Source: Pseudomonas sp. dw_358
Lineage (GTDB): Bacteria; Pseudomonadota; Gammaproteobacteria; Pseudomonadales; Pseudomonadaceae
NCBI RefSeq assembly: GCF_018449655.1
Contig: NZ_JAAVUX010000015.1
Coordinates: 62,001-126,000 of the forward strand
Length of the DNA: 64,000 bases
Direction of reading: 5' to 3'
Position numbers and translations under genes: made by a program. The notes under the pieces are model-generated. The model had not been told where the DNA came from, ran no database searches, and worked only from the letters and a program-made list of their open reading frames with translations. The stretch's first letter is position 1, and each line of letters opens with the position of its first letter. This document shows, in pieces, positions 53,099 to 60,864 of the stretch.

Positions 53099-53899
53099 TC
53101 AAGATTGTTCAGGGCTACTGTCGGCGGCCGTCAGTTGGCGGTTGAGCAGGTCGATGCGTCGGGCCATGCTTTCGATCAGGCTGTGGGCGATCCGCGGATT
53201 GGTCTGGGTCAGGCTGAGAAACTGGTCGCGCGGTATCAGCATGACGGTGCAGGGCTCGCTGGCGATCACCGTGGCGCTGCGCTTCTCGTTGGTGAACACT
53301 GCCATGGCGCCGAAGATCTCGTCCTTGGCCACGTCGCCGACCTTCTGGCCGTCGACGAATGCCTCGGCATGCCCTTCGATGATCACGAACACGTGATCGG
53401 CATCATCGCCCTCGGTGATCAGTGTTTCACCACTGGCCACCTGCTTGAAGCCGTTGGAACTGCGGAACTCCGGCTGCTTCAAGCGGGTGATGGCGTCGCA
53501 CAGCAGCACGCTTTGCCCGGTCAGGTACTCGACCAGTAGTTGCAGGGCTTCGGGGCGCTTGGCGACATGAGCCAGGAATGCATCGCGCGCATAGGGCACC
53601 AGGCGCACGGGTCCGTCGCTGCTGAACTGGCAGTGGGGCAGGTAGCTGTCCAAACGCCAGCCGAGCAGGTCGCCTTCATGCAGGTAGAACAGATTGCGCT
53701 CGTTCATGCGCGCGTGGACCAGTCCACGCTCGATGTAATACAGGTGGGCATTGTCCAGAACAACACCCAGGTCGGTGACCTGTTCGAACTCCAGGGCGGG
53801 GGCGCTGGGCACCAGGTCTTGCAGGAGTTGCGGCGCCACGGCCTGCAGGCGGTTGACCCACGCATCGGCGTAGGCCGGCTGCTCTCCGAGTAAATACAT
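53099..53899 (-). CDS. Cyclic nucleotide-binding-domain protein (CbpA/PA4704-like)
   Basis: A 266-residue cytoplasmic protein, MYLLGEQPAYADAWVNRLQA. It has an N-terminal CNB-like half (about 30-130, DLGVVLDNAHLYYIERGLVH) and a canonical C-terminal CNB domain (about 155-245) with TLITEGDDADHVFVIIEGHA and a phosphate-binding cassette FGAMAVFTNEKRSATV. The usual FGE is FGA here, losing the ribose-binding Glu. No DNA-binding domain follows. I recall PA4704 (cAMP-binding protein A) as the homologue next to prrF1. The start at 53899 follows GAGAGAA; the frame opens at 53974. Confidence 0.87.
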   Translation of the reverse strand: MYLLGEQPAYADAWVNRLQAVAPQLLQDLVPSAPALEFEQVTDLGVVLDNAHLYYIERGLVHARMNERNLFYLHEGDLLGWRLDSYLPHCQFSSDGPVRLVPYARDAFLAHVAKRPEALQLLVEYLTGQSVLLCDAITRLKQPEFRSSNGFKQVASGETLITEGDDADHVFVIIEGHAEAFVDGQKVGDVAKDEIFGAMAVFTNEKRSATVIASEPCTVMLIPRDQFLSLTQTNPRIAHSLIESMARRIDLLNRQLTAADSSPEQS

Positions 53900-53973
53900 G
53901 ATCCAATTCTCTCGACTGCTGTCTTGACTGCTGCATCGCCATGGCTGGGAGCAGCCTGGTAGGGCACAGGACA

Positions 53974-54246
53974 CTAATTTTTCTGCGCTGACGATATAGC
54001 TTCCAGCTGCTTATTCAAAGCGTCTTTGCGTTCGGATGGGATGTCGTTCCAATGCACGTCCATCAAGGCGCCCTCGATGGCATAGAGCAAGACCTTGGAC
54101 GCTCGAAAGCCGCGGGTTTTCACTGCGCGATACGCGTCGACCGCGCCAAGGCGGCGCAGATCACCTGCATTGTGGATCCCGACAGCGTGCAACCACTGCG
54201 CGGAAGTCTTGCCGAGGTTTCTCAGATGCTGAAGTTCATCGTTCAT
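53974..54246 (-). CDS. TfoX C-terminal-domain protein
   Basis: A 90-residue protein, MNDELQHLRNLGKTSAQWLH, which is only the TfoX/Sxy C-terminal helix-hairpin-helix domain: LRNLGKTSAQWLHAVGIHNA, then GDLRRLGAVDAYRAVKTRGF. Full TfoX proteins regulate competence; this stand-alone C-domain form has unknown function. AAGGAGG lies five bases before the ATG at 54246. Confidence 0.88.
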   Translation of the reverse strand: MNDELQHLRNLGKTSAQWLHAVGIHNAGDLRRLGAVDAYRAVKTRGFRASKVLLYAIEGALMDVHWNDIPSERKDALNKQLEAISSAQKN

Positions 54247-54369
54247 CAAGCCTCCTTGCGATGGCGCAATCAATAGAGGTGGAGCGGGCGCTTGATGAGT
54301 GTAGCGGCTGTGCGCCGGTTTACCGACATTTGCGGCAATGGCTTGTTTGCAGAAGGTTTTTCAGGGGGA

Positions 54370-54394
54370 GTACGGCGTCAAACTGCCGCCGTAC
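54370..54394. other. Perfect 8-pair hairpin in the gap before the pentapeptide gene end
   Basis: GTACGGCG, TCAAACTGC, CGCCGTAC, 31 bases past the stop of the minus-strand pentapeptide gene. No T-run on either strand. It probably stabilises or ends that mRNA. The rest of 54247-54425 shows nothing. Confidence 0.45.
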
Positions 54395-54425
54395 GCACGC
54401 AGGCCTATCAAGAGGGCTGCCGAGG

Positions 54426-54770
54426 TCAGCGCGTACGATAGCGCAGCCGAGTCCCGAAATTGACCGACATCAGGATTTCGTCCGCCGAGAGCTCCGGGGG
54501 GAAGTAGGCCCCGGAGATCTTGGCATGGGACAGGCTGGCGCCTTCCAGATGGGTGTCCCGCAAGTCGAGCCCGCGCAGGTCGGCGGCGCGGAAATAGGCG
54601 TCAGTGAAGTCGATGCCTTGCGCATGCAGCTCGCGCAAGTCCAGCCCGCGGAAGTCACCGCCCTTGAAGTCTATGATATTGACGCCCTGGCGCTCGGTGT
54701 TGAAGCCACCGACATCTTCCTTGTGAAGCAGAGCGTACAGAGCGGAATCAAGCTGCTTGGGCTGGCCCAT
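54426..54770 (-). CDS. Small pentapeptide-repeat protein
   Basis: A 114-residue protein, MGQPKQLDSALYALLHKEDV. From about residue 34 it runs in A(D/N)LXX-like repeats: DFKGG DFRGL DLREL, then DFTDA YFRAA DLRGL DLRDT HLEGA, about ten coils of a right-handed quadrilateral beta-helix. Pentapeptide proteins include gyrase-protecting Qnr/MfpA, but this one is much shorter than the about 200 residues of that group, so the function is open. The ATG at 54770 has CGGAGAA upstream. Confidence 0.88.
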   Translation of the reverse strand: MGQPKQLDSALYALLHKEDVGGFNTERQGVNIIDFKGGDFRGLDLRELHAQGIDFTDAYFRAADLRGLDLRDTHLEGASLSHAKISGAYFPPELSADEILMSVNFGTRLRYRTR

Positions 54771-54857
54771 GGGTGTTCTCCGGTTGGATTTATGGCGCCA
54801 GTATACTGCCACTACTGGCGCCCGGTGAATCTCGTCCAAGGGCGATCCGACGAAGGG

Positions 54858-56417
54858 CTACAGGCCTGGCAGACGATCGCGAATCTGCTTCACCAGCTTG
54901 TCCAGACTGTCGCTTTCGTGGGTTTCCACCCGCTTGGCCAGCAGCGCCTCTTCCGGCGTCAGAGCTTCGCGGCTGGCGCGCTGAGATTCGACCACTTCCA
55001 GCGTAGCATCGGATGGATCAATGCCTTCGGCCTGGCGCTGACTCAACCAGCTGGCGACCACCGCATCCGGGGCGTTGCAGTCCAGGATCAGGAAGGGCAC
55101 ACCGGTGGTTTCAGCCACGTTGGCTGCACTTTGGCGCTGTTCATGTCTGAGGTAGGTCGCATCGATCACCACTGGCAAGCCGGCGTGCAGCACGATGTCG
55201 GCCAGATAGTGCAGGCGCTGGTAGGTGGCGGTGCTGGCGTCGCTACTATAAATGCCGTCGTGCAGGCCTTGGTGCTCCGGGCTTTGGTCGCCCAGCAGGC
55301 GTTTGCGCTCGATGTCCGAACGCAGGCGAATCGCGCCCAGCGCTTCGACCATGCGCATGGCCACCTGGCTCTTGCCCACGGCCGAGGTGCCATGGGTGAT
55401 GGCCAGGAAGCGCGAAGGGATGGCGCTGTAGCTTTCCGCGAGGTTGGCGTAGTTGCGATAGGTGCGCAGGGCCGTGGCGCGCTGCACGCCGTCGGCCTCG
55501 GCGGGCATGCTGAAGAGGGCAATCTTGGCGCGGACCAGGGCACGATAGGCCTTGTAGAAATTCAGCAGTTCCAGACCCTGGTAGTCGCCGGTGCGCTCCA
55601 GGTATTGGCTGATGAAGCGCCGAGCCAGGCTCTTGAGGCCGCGGTCTTCCAGGTCCATGGCGAGGAAGGCGATGTCGGCGTAGACGTCGGTGAAGCGGAA
55701 CGGCTCGTTGAATTCGATGCAGTCGAAGATCACCACCTTGCCATCGATCACTGTGGCGTTGCCCAGGTGGATGTCGCCATGGCACTCACGGATGAAGCCG
55801 TCATGCTTGCGCGCGATCAGCAAGGACTGCAGGCGCGCGAAGCTGGCCTGGGCCCAGGCTTGCAGAGCATCGAGTTGCAGCAGGTCGGCCTTGTCCTTGA
55901 GGAACGGGCGAATCTGTTCGAAGTTCTGTTCCACTGGCGCCATCACCAGCGCGGGTGTACCGGACTCATGGTCCGCCGGGACTTGCGGCGTGTGCCTGTG
56001 GAAGGTGGCGATCTGTTCGGCCATCTCGTCGATGTGCTGGCTGGTCAGCTCACCGTTGGCCTGCAGGGTACTCAGCAGGTTTTCCTGAGGAAACTGGCGG
56101 ATCTTCAGCGCATACTCGATGGCTTCGCCGTCGCCGCCCAACACCGGTGCCTCGGCGCTGCCGGTGATTGGCAGCACTTCAAGATACAAATCTTCGGTGA
56201 GGCGTTGGTTCATGCGCAGTTCCTCGGCGCAGAAGTGCGCGCGAGCGGAGAGTTCGGAGAAATCGAGAAAGCCGAAGTTCATCGGCTTCTTGATCTTGTA
56301 GACATACGGGCCGGTGAGCAGGACCCACGAGATGTGCGTCTCGATCACCTTGAACCCGTCGACGGCATGGGGATAAAGGGCCGGGTTCTGCAAGGCGGAG
56401 ATCAGTGACTGGCTCAC
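54858..56417 (-). CDS. APH-like kinase fused to a P-loop ATPase (AAA_33-type)
   Basis: A 519-residue two-domain protein. The N-terminal half (about 1-320) is an aminoglycoside-phosphotransferase-like kinase with HGDIHLGN near residues 213-220 and IFDCIEFNEPFRFTDVYADI near 228-247. The C-terminal half (about 335-519) is a P-loop kinase with Walker A-like GTSAVGKSQVAM and downstream RSDIERKRLLGD, as in zeta-toxin/gluconate-kinase folds. The start is the GTG at 56417 after AAAGGA. The substrate is unknown. I recall the same gene beside mrcB in P. aeruginosa, so it is a conserved orphan, not recent cargo. Confidence 0.88.
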   Translation of the reverse strand: MSQSLISALQNPALYPHAVDGFKVIETHISWVLLTGPYVYKIKKPMNFGFLDFSELSARAHFCAEELRMNQRLTEDLYLEVLPITGSAEAPVLGGDGEAIEYALKIRQFPQENLLSTLQANGELTSQHIDEMAEQIATFHRHTPQVPADHESGTPALVMAPVEQNFEQIRPFLKDKADLLQLDALQAWAQASFARLQSLLIARKHDGFIRECHGDIHLGNATVIDGKVVIFDCIEFNEPFRFTDVYADIAFLAMDLEDRGLKSLARRFISQYLERTGDYQGLELLNFYKAYRALVRAKIALFSMPAEADGVQRATALRTYRNYANLAESYSAIPSRFLAITHGTSAVGKSQVAMRMVEALGAIRLRSDIERKRLLGDQSPEHQGLHDGIYSSDASTATYQRLHYLADIVLHAGLPVVIDATYLRHEQRQSAANVAETTGVPFLILDCNAPDAVVASWLSQRQAEGIDPSDATLEVVESQRASREALTPEEALLAKRVETHESDSLDKLVKQIRDRLPGL

Positions 56418-56520
56418 GAGCAATCCTTTAACGACTAATGGTTCGAGGGGATCATTATGGCCATTGAGAGGGCGCATGGAAACCGCCTTGGCACTCCTGT
56501 CGAGGCGCATCAAAGGTGCG

Positions 56521-56526
56521 TATAAT
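56521..56526 (+). promoter_or_regulatory. Consensus -10 box very close to the mrcB start
   Basis: TATAAT ends eight bases before the mrcB ATG, preceded by AGGTGCG. The -35 region is weak (around TGTCGA, 56498-56503). Transcription from this box would begin within a base or two of the ATG, giving a leaderless mRNA; there is no Shine-Dalgarno sequence at the right spacing. Confidence 0.55.
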
Positions 56527-56534
56527 CCGCCGCC

Positions 56535-58856
56535 ATGACTCGTACCCGAACTCCTCGCAACGCCAAAAAAAATCCCCCCAGCCGCCTGCGCACCCTTCTG
56601 GGTTGGGCCTTGAAGCTGAGCCTGGTGGGCCTGGTGATCCTTGCCGGCTTTGCCGTGTACCTCGATGCCATCGTCCAGGAAAAGTTTTCCGGGAAGCGCT
56701 GGACCATTCCGGCGAAGGTCTATGCCCGGCCGCTGGAGCTGTTCGTTGGCCAGAAGTTGCGTGAGGAGGACTTCCTCACCGAGCTCGATGCCCTGGGCTA
56801 TCGACGTCAGGCGAAGATCGACGGACCGGGTACGGCGGCGGTCAGCGGCACCAGCGTCGACCTCAATACCCGTGGCTTCCAGTTCTATGAAGGGCTCGAG
56901 CAGCCTCAGCCGGTGCACGTGCGTTTCAGCGGCGATTCGGTCGTCGAGCTGTCTTCCCCACAGAATGCCAAGCTGGCCGTGGTGCGTCTCGAGCCGTTGC
57001 TGATCGGCGGCCTGTACCCGAAGAATCTCGAAGACCGCATCCTGATCAAGCTCGATCAGGTGCCGCCTTACTTGCTCGACACCTTGATCACGGTGGAGGA
57101 CCGTGACTTCTATCACCATTTCGGTGTCTCGCCCAAGTCCATCATTCGCGCCTTTTGGGTCAACACTTCGTCCGGGCAGATGCGTCAGGGCGGCAGTACC
57201 CTGACCCAGCAGTTGGTCAAGAACTTCTATCTGAGCAACGAGCGGACCTTCACCCGCAAGCTCACCGAAATCATGATGGCCATGCTGCTGGAGCTGCATT
57301 ACGACAAGCGCGAGATCCTCGAGGCATACCTCAACGAGGTGTTCATCGGCCAGGACGGTCAGCGCGCGGTGCATGGTTTCGGTCTGGCCAGCCAGTTCTT
57401 CTTCAGCCAGCCGCTCTCCGAGCTCAAGCTGCATCAGGTCGCGCTGCTGGTGGGGATGGTCAAGGGGCCGTCCTATTACAACCCGCGGCGTTACCCGGAC
57501 CGCGCGCTGGAGCGGCGTAACCTGGTGCTGGACCTGCTGGCCCAGCAAGGCGTGGCGACTCAGGCGCAGGTGGATGCGGCGAAGAAAATGCCACTGGGTG
57601 TGTCCAAGCAAGGCAGCCTGGCCGACAGTTCGTTCCCCGGCTTCCTTGACCTGGTCAAGCGCCAGTTGCGCCAGGATTACCGTGATGAAGACTTGACCGA
57701 GGAAGGCCTGCGCATCTTCACCAGTTTCGACCCGATCTTGCAGCGCAAGGCCGAAGCGGCCGTGACCGAGACGTTCAAGCGCTTCACCGGGCGCAAAGGC
57801 ATAGACGGCGTCGAGACCGCCATGGTGGTGACCAACCCGGAAAGTGGCGAAGTGCAAGCGCTGGTGGGCAGTCGACTGCCGGGCTTTGCCGGGTTCAACC
57901 GGGCGCTGGATGCGGTGCGGCCGATCGGCTCGCTGGTCAAGCCGGCGGTCTACCTCACCGCCCTCGAGCAGCCGAGCAAATACACGCTGACCAGTTGGGT
58001 CAAGGACGAGCCGTTCTCCGTGAAAGGCGCTGATGGCCAGGTATGGACGCCGAAAAACTTCGAAGGCAATTCCAATGGCACTATCTTTCTGTACCAGGGG
58101 CTGGCGCATTCGTTGAACCTGGCCACGGCGCGCCTGGGTATGGATCTGGGCGTACCCAATGTGTTCAAGACCCTGAGCAAGCTCGGCGTCGACGTCGATT
58201 GGCCGCCCTTCCCGGCAATGCTGCTGGGGGCGGGCGGGTTGTCACCGATGCAGGTGGCGACGATGTACCAGACCATTGCCAATGGCGGCTTCAATACCCC
58301 GATGCGCGGCATTCGCAGCGTGCTGACGGCGGACGGGCAGCCCCTCAAACGTTATCCGTTCCAGATTCAGCAGCGGTTTGATGCGGGTTCCATCTTCCTG
58401 ATCCAGAACGCCATGCAGCGGGTCATGCGTGAAGGCACCGGCCGTTCGGTCTACAACGTGCTGCCGAGCACCTTGAACCTGGCGGGCAAGACCGGTACCA
58501 GCAACGATTCCCGGGACAGCTGGTTCGCCGGCTTCAGCCAGGATGTGCTGGCCGTGGTCTGGATGGGCCGCGATGACAATGGCAAGACGCCCTTCACTGG
58601 GGCCACCGGTTCCCTGCAGGTCTGGACCAATTTCATGCGCAAGGTCGATCCGTTATCGCTCGATACACCGGTGCCCGACAACGTGGTGCAGACGTGGGTC
58701 GATCCCCACACCGGACAGGGTTCCGATTCAAGCTGTCCGGGTGCTGTGCAGATACCGTATATTCGCGGCAGTGAACCGGCTGCCGGCACCGCTTGTGGCA
58801 GTAGCCAGAACCCCGCCGAGGGCGTGATGGACTGGGTCAAGGGCTGGCTCCATTAA
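56535..58856 (+). CDS. mrcB: Penicillin-binding protein 1B (PBP1b)
   Basis: A 773-residue bifunctional peptidoglycan synthase. It has a short basic cytoplasmic tail, a TM helix at about 24-44 and a UB2H domain (about 65-150). The glycosyltransferase GT51 domain has catalytic Glu188 in VEDRDFYHHFG and QGGSTLTQQLVKN. The transpeptidase has Ser466-x-x-Lys469 in IGSLVKPAVYL and a KTGTSND motif near 652. It polymerises and cross-links the wall with LpoB- or LpoP-type lipoprotein activators; the lipoprotein encoded next is a candidate partner. Confidence 0.98.
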   Translation: MTRTRTPRNAKKNPPSRLRTLLGWALKLSLVGLVILAGFAVYLDAIVQEKFSGKRWTIPAKVYARPLELFVGQKLREEDFLTELDALGYRRQAKIDGPGTAAVSGTSVDLNTRGFQFYEGLEQPQPVHVRFSGDSVVELSSPQNAKLAVVRLEPLLIGGLYPKNLEDRILIKLDQVPPYLLDTLITVEDRDFYHHFGVSPKSIIRAFWVNTSSGQMRQGGSTLTQQLVKNFYLSNERTFTRKLTEIMMAMLLELHYDKREILEAYLNEVFIGQDGQRAVHGFGLASQFFFSQPLSELKLHQVALLVGMVKGPSYYNPRRYPDRALERRNLVLDLLAQQGVATQAQVDAAKKMPLGVSKQGSLADSSFPGFLDLVKRQLRQDYRDEDLTEEGLRIFTSFDPILQRKAEAAVTETFKRFTGRKGIDGVETAMVVTNPESGEVQALVGSRLPGFAGFNRALDAVRPIGSLVKPAVYLTALEQPSKYTLTSWVKDEPFSVKGADGQVWTPKNFEGNSNGTIFLYQGLAHSLNLATARLGMDLGVPNVFKTLSKLGVDVDWPPFPAMLLGAGGLSPMQVATMYQTIANGGFNTPMRGIRSVLTADGQPLKRYPFQIQQRFDAGSIFLIQNAMQRVMREGTGRSVYNVLPSTLNLAGKTGTSNDSRDSWFAGFSQDVLAVVWMGRDDNGKTPFTGATGSLQVWTNFMRKVDPLSLDTPVPDNVVQTWVDPHTGQGSDSSCPGAVQIPYIRGSEPAAGTACGSSQNPAEGVMDWVKGWLH

Positions 58857-58912
58857 GCGTCATGGGCGCTACGCATGAATCATGCAAGCATCAGGCAAGA
58901 GAGAGAATTCCA

Positions 58913-59677
58913 GTGAACAAGTGGTTGTTTCCAGCTGTAGCGTCCCTGGCGTTGCTCGGTGGTTGTGTCACCGAGCCTCGGGGTGCCATTCCGGTGGTGG
59001 ACTCCGGTACCAATGTCAGCAACAGCGAACGGGTTTCTGCCAATCGCAGCGGCTATCGTGCGCCGGCGGCACAGGCGCGGCCTCAGGCGCAGGAGGAGGA
59101 TTCCGGTGTGGTGGTCATGGTGCCGGGCCAGGCGGGCGGATCCCAACCGATCCAGGGTAACCCGGCGCCGTCCGGCAGTGCGCCGATCGTTCCAGGACCG
59201 ACGAACTATGGCCCTATCACGCCTGGCCCTATCACCCCCGGTCCGATCACTCCGGGTCCGGTGACGTCGGCTCCGAGCACCAGCGGTGACACGATGCCGT
59301 CGAGCCCCAGCGGCATTCCGAGCAACGGCGGCGGGCTGAGTGCGGATGAACAATTGGATGGGCCGGTACTGGCACTCCTGAGCACCGCCCAGCAGCAGCA
59401 GACCGGCGGCGACCTCAATGGAGCTTCGTCGAGCCTGGAGCGCGCCCAGCGCATTGCGCCGCGCGAGCCTCAGGTGCTTTACCGTCTGGCCCAGGTACGC
59501 CTGTCACAGGGGGATGCGCCCCAGGCCGAGCAACTGGCGCAGCGTGCGCTGACCTATTCCAGCGGTCGGCCGGATCTGCAGGCGAGCTTGTGGACCACCA
59601 TCGCCCAAGCGCGGCAGAAGCAGGGTAATGCGGCGGGCGCCGCAGCCGCTCAGCAGAAAGCCAAGGCTGGCTTCTGA
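58913..59677 (+). CDS. TPR lipoprotein downstream of PBP1b (LpoP-like candidate)
   Basis: A 254-residue lipoprotein starting at a GTG (NKWLFPAVASLALLGGCVTE), with lipobox LGGC and Cys at about 18. A disordered Pro/Gly/Ser stretch (about 60-150) contains the repeats GPITPGPITPGPITPGP. The C-terminal TPR region (about 165-250) has LNGASSSLERAQRIAPREPQ and VLYRLAQVRLSQGDAPQAEQ. P. aeruginosa LpoP, an activator of PBP1b, is a TPR lipoprotein encoded beside mrcB, as I recall; this fits. The ATG at 58862 in the same frame would hide the signal sequence. Its stop overlaps the next gene by one base. Confidence 0.85.
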   Translation: MNKWLFPAVASLALLGGCVTEPRGAIPVVDSGTNVSNSERVSANRSGYRAPAAQARPQAQEEDSGVVVMVPGQAGGSQPIQGNPAPSGSAPIVPGPTNYGPITPGPITPGPITPGPVTSAPSTSGDTMPSSPSGIPSNGGGLSADEQLDGPVLALLSTAQQQQTGGDLNGASSSLERAQRIAPREPQVLYRLAQVRLSQGDAPQAEQLAQRALTYSSGRPDLQASLWTTIAQARQKQGNAAGAAAAQQKAKAGF

Positions 59678-60006
59678 TGGATGCGCGGTTTCTCGAGATT
59701 GCTGACCAGCTGTTGCTGATCGAGCGCGAGTTGCGGGTACTGGGGTGGTGGGCGGATGTCAGTCCGAGCCCTGAGGCACTGGCCAGCGTCGAGCCGTTCA
59801 GCGTCGACAGGCTGGATTTCTCCCAGTGGTTGCAGTGGATCTTCCTGCCACGGATGAAGCTGATCCTCGAACAGGACCTGCCGTTGCCCAACGCGTCGGG
59901 CATTCTGGTCATGGCGGAAATGGTCTATGCCGGTCGCGCGGGCGAAACCCGAGCGCTGCGCCAGTCGCTGGCGCGCTTCGACGAGCTGATCAGCGAGGCC
60001 GGTTGA
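59677..60006 (+). CDS. YqcC-family protein (DUF446)
   Basis: A 109-residue helical protein, MDARFLEIADQLLLIERELR, with the YqcC pattern VLGWWADVSPSPEALAS, PFSVDRLDFSQWLQWIFLPR and MKLILEQDLPLP. In E. coli yqcC is next to truC; its role is unknown. The start ATG overlaps the lipoprotein stop (TGATG), so it belongs to the mrcB-lipoprotein operon. Confidence 0.9.
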   Translation: MDARFLEIADQLLLIERELRVLGWWADVSPSPEALASVEPFSVDRLDFSQWLQWIFLPRMKLILEQDLPLPNASGILVMAEMVYAGRAGETRALRQSLARFDELISEAG

Positions 60007-60030
60007 TCACCGGATCCGATGGGCTTCGGC

Positions 60031-60465
60031 CTATTTGCATTCTTTGGCGATCTGCGTCTCGGCATCCTTGATCTGCTTTTGCCGTTGCTCTTCGGTCAGA
60101 CGCACCGTCTGACCGTTGACCTCCATACTCACCCGCGGGTTGGTATTCAACTGCGCCAGATTCGTCCGTTCGTTGGTGCAGTACTCCTTGCGCTTGGCCT
60201 CTTGGTCGTCGACCTTTTTCTTCACTTGCCGATTGATGGTCGCCTGGTCCGGCCCGGTCGGCCCGATGGTGGGGGGCTCGGGCTCCTTCGCGGCGGGGGC
60301 GGGCGGCGGCTTGACCATCTGTATCACCGTCGAGGGGTGATTTTCCGGCGGTTGAGCATCGAAGTGGGTTTCGCCACTGGCGTCCGTCCATCTGTAGACC
60401 TGGCCTGCCATGGCGAGGGGTGCGAGCATGAATAGCAGCGAGAGGCTGACGGCTGTGACGCGCAT
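60031..60465 (-). CDS. DUF4124 periplasmic protein
   Basis: A 144-residue protein with signal peptide MRVTAVSLSLLFMLAPLAMA (cleavage after AMA), the DUF4124 core GQVYRWTDASGETHFDAQPP, a proline-rich linker and a charged helical tail with two cysteines (EYCTNE and the final AKECK). DUF4124 proteins are common exported proteins of unknown role in pseudomonads. Convergent with the YqcC gene, no terminator seen between them. Confidence 0.88.
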   Translation of the reverse strand: MRVTAVSLSLLFMLAPLAMAGQVYRWTDASGETHFDAQPPENHPSTVIQMVKPPPAPAAKEPEPPTIGPTGPDQATINRQVKKKVDDQEAKRKEYCTNERTNLAQLNTNPRVSMEVNGQTVRLTEEQRQKQIKDAETQIAKECK

Positions 60466-60864
60466 GGCGAGTTCCTGGAAATACGTGCTGGCATGACACT
60501 ACCATAGCCGATACCGGAAGGGTTTCCTCCTTGTGTATCAGGCGTATGGGTATGAAAAAAACCACAGAGCGCTTGACTTGCACCACGCTGATCGGAACAA
60601 TCCCAAGTCCGCTGTAGGAAGACTTGCCAGAAGCAGGCTTCCTCGGCAGAGCAAAGGCGCGCACCCGCGCCGACTTGTTACACCCGCAACGCGTTACCTC
60701 GCGCTGGGTGGGAAAACCCCGCAACACATATGGGGTGTTCCCAATACTTGCTCAGTCAGTGCTGACGTACGTCGGCGACCACCGTCGCTCATGCTCTGCT
60801 GACAGTAAACCTATTAAGACCCGTTCCCAATGAACGGTATTCTGGCGTTTTAGAGGTGAACAAC
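60466..60864 (+). promoter_or_regulatory. 399-base ilvIH leader and promoter region
   Basis: It holds a promoter candidate TTGACT (60573-60578), 17 bases, AACAAT (60596-60601); a hairpin-like GGGAAAACCCC...GGGGTGTTCCC pair (60710-60748, one mismatch); and CCGTTC-CCAAT-GAACGG (60821-60837) just before the ribosome site. No leader peptide rich in Leu/Val/Ile codons is obvious. The transcript would have about 255 untranslated bases. The plus-strand open frame 60533-60802 looks spurious. Confidence 0.5.

Noticed and set aside
60533..60802. 89-codon plus-strand open frame before ilvI
   Set aside because: No ribosome site and no family likeness; contains the predicted ilvI promoter.
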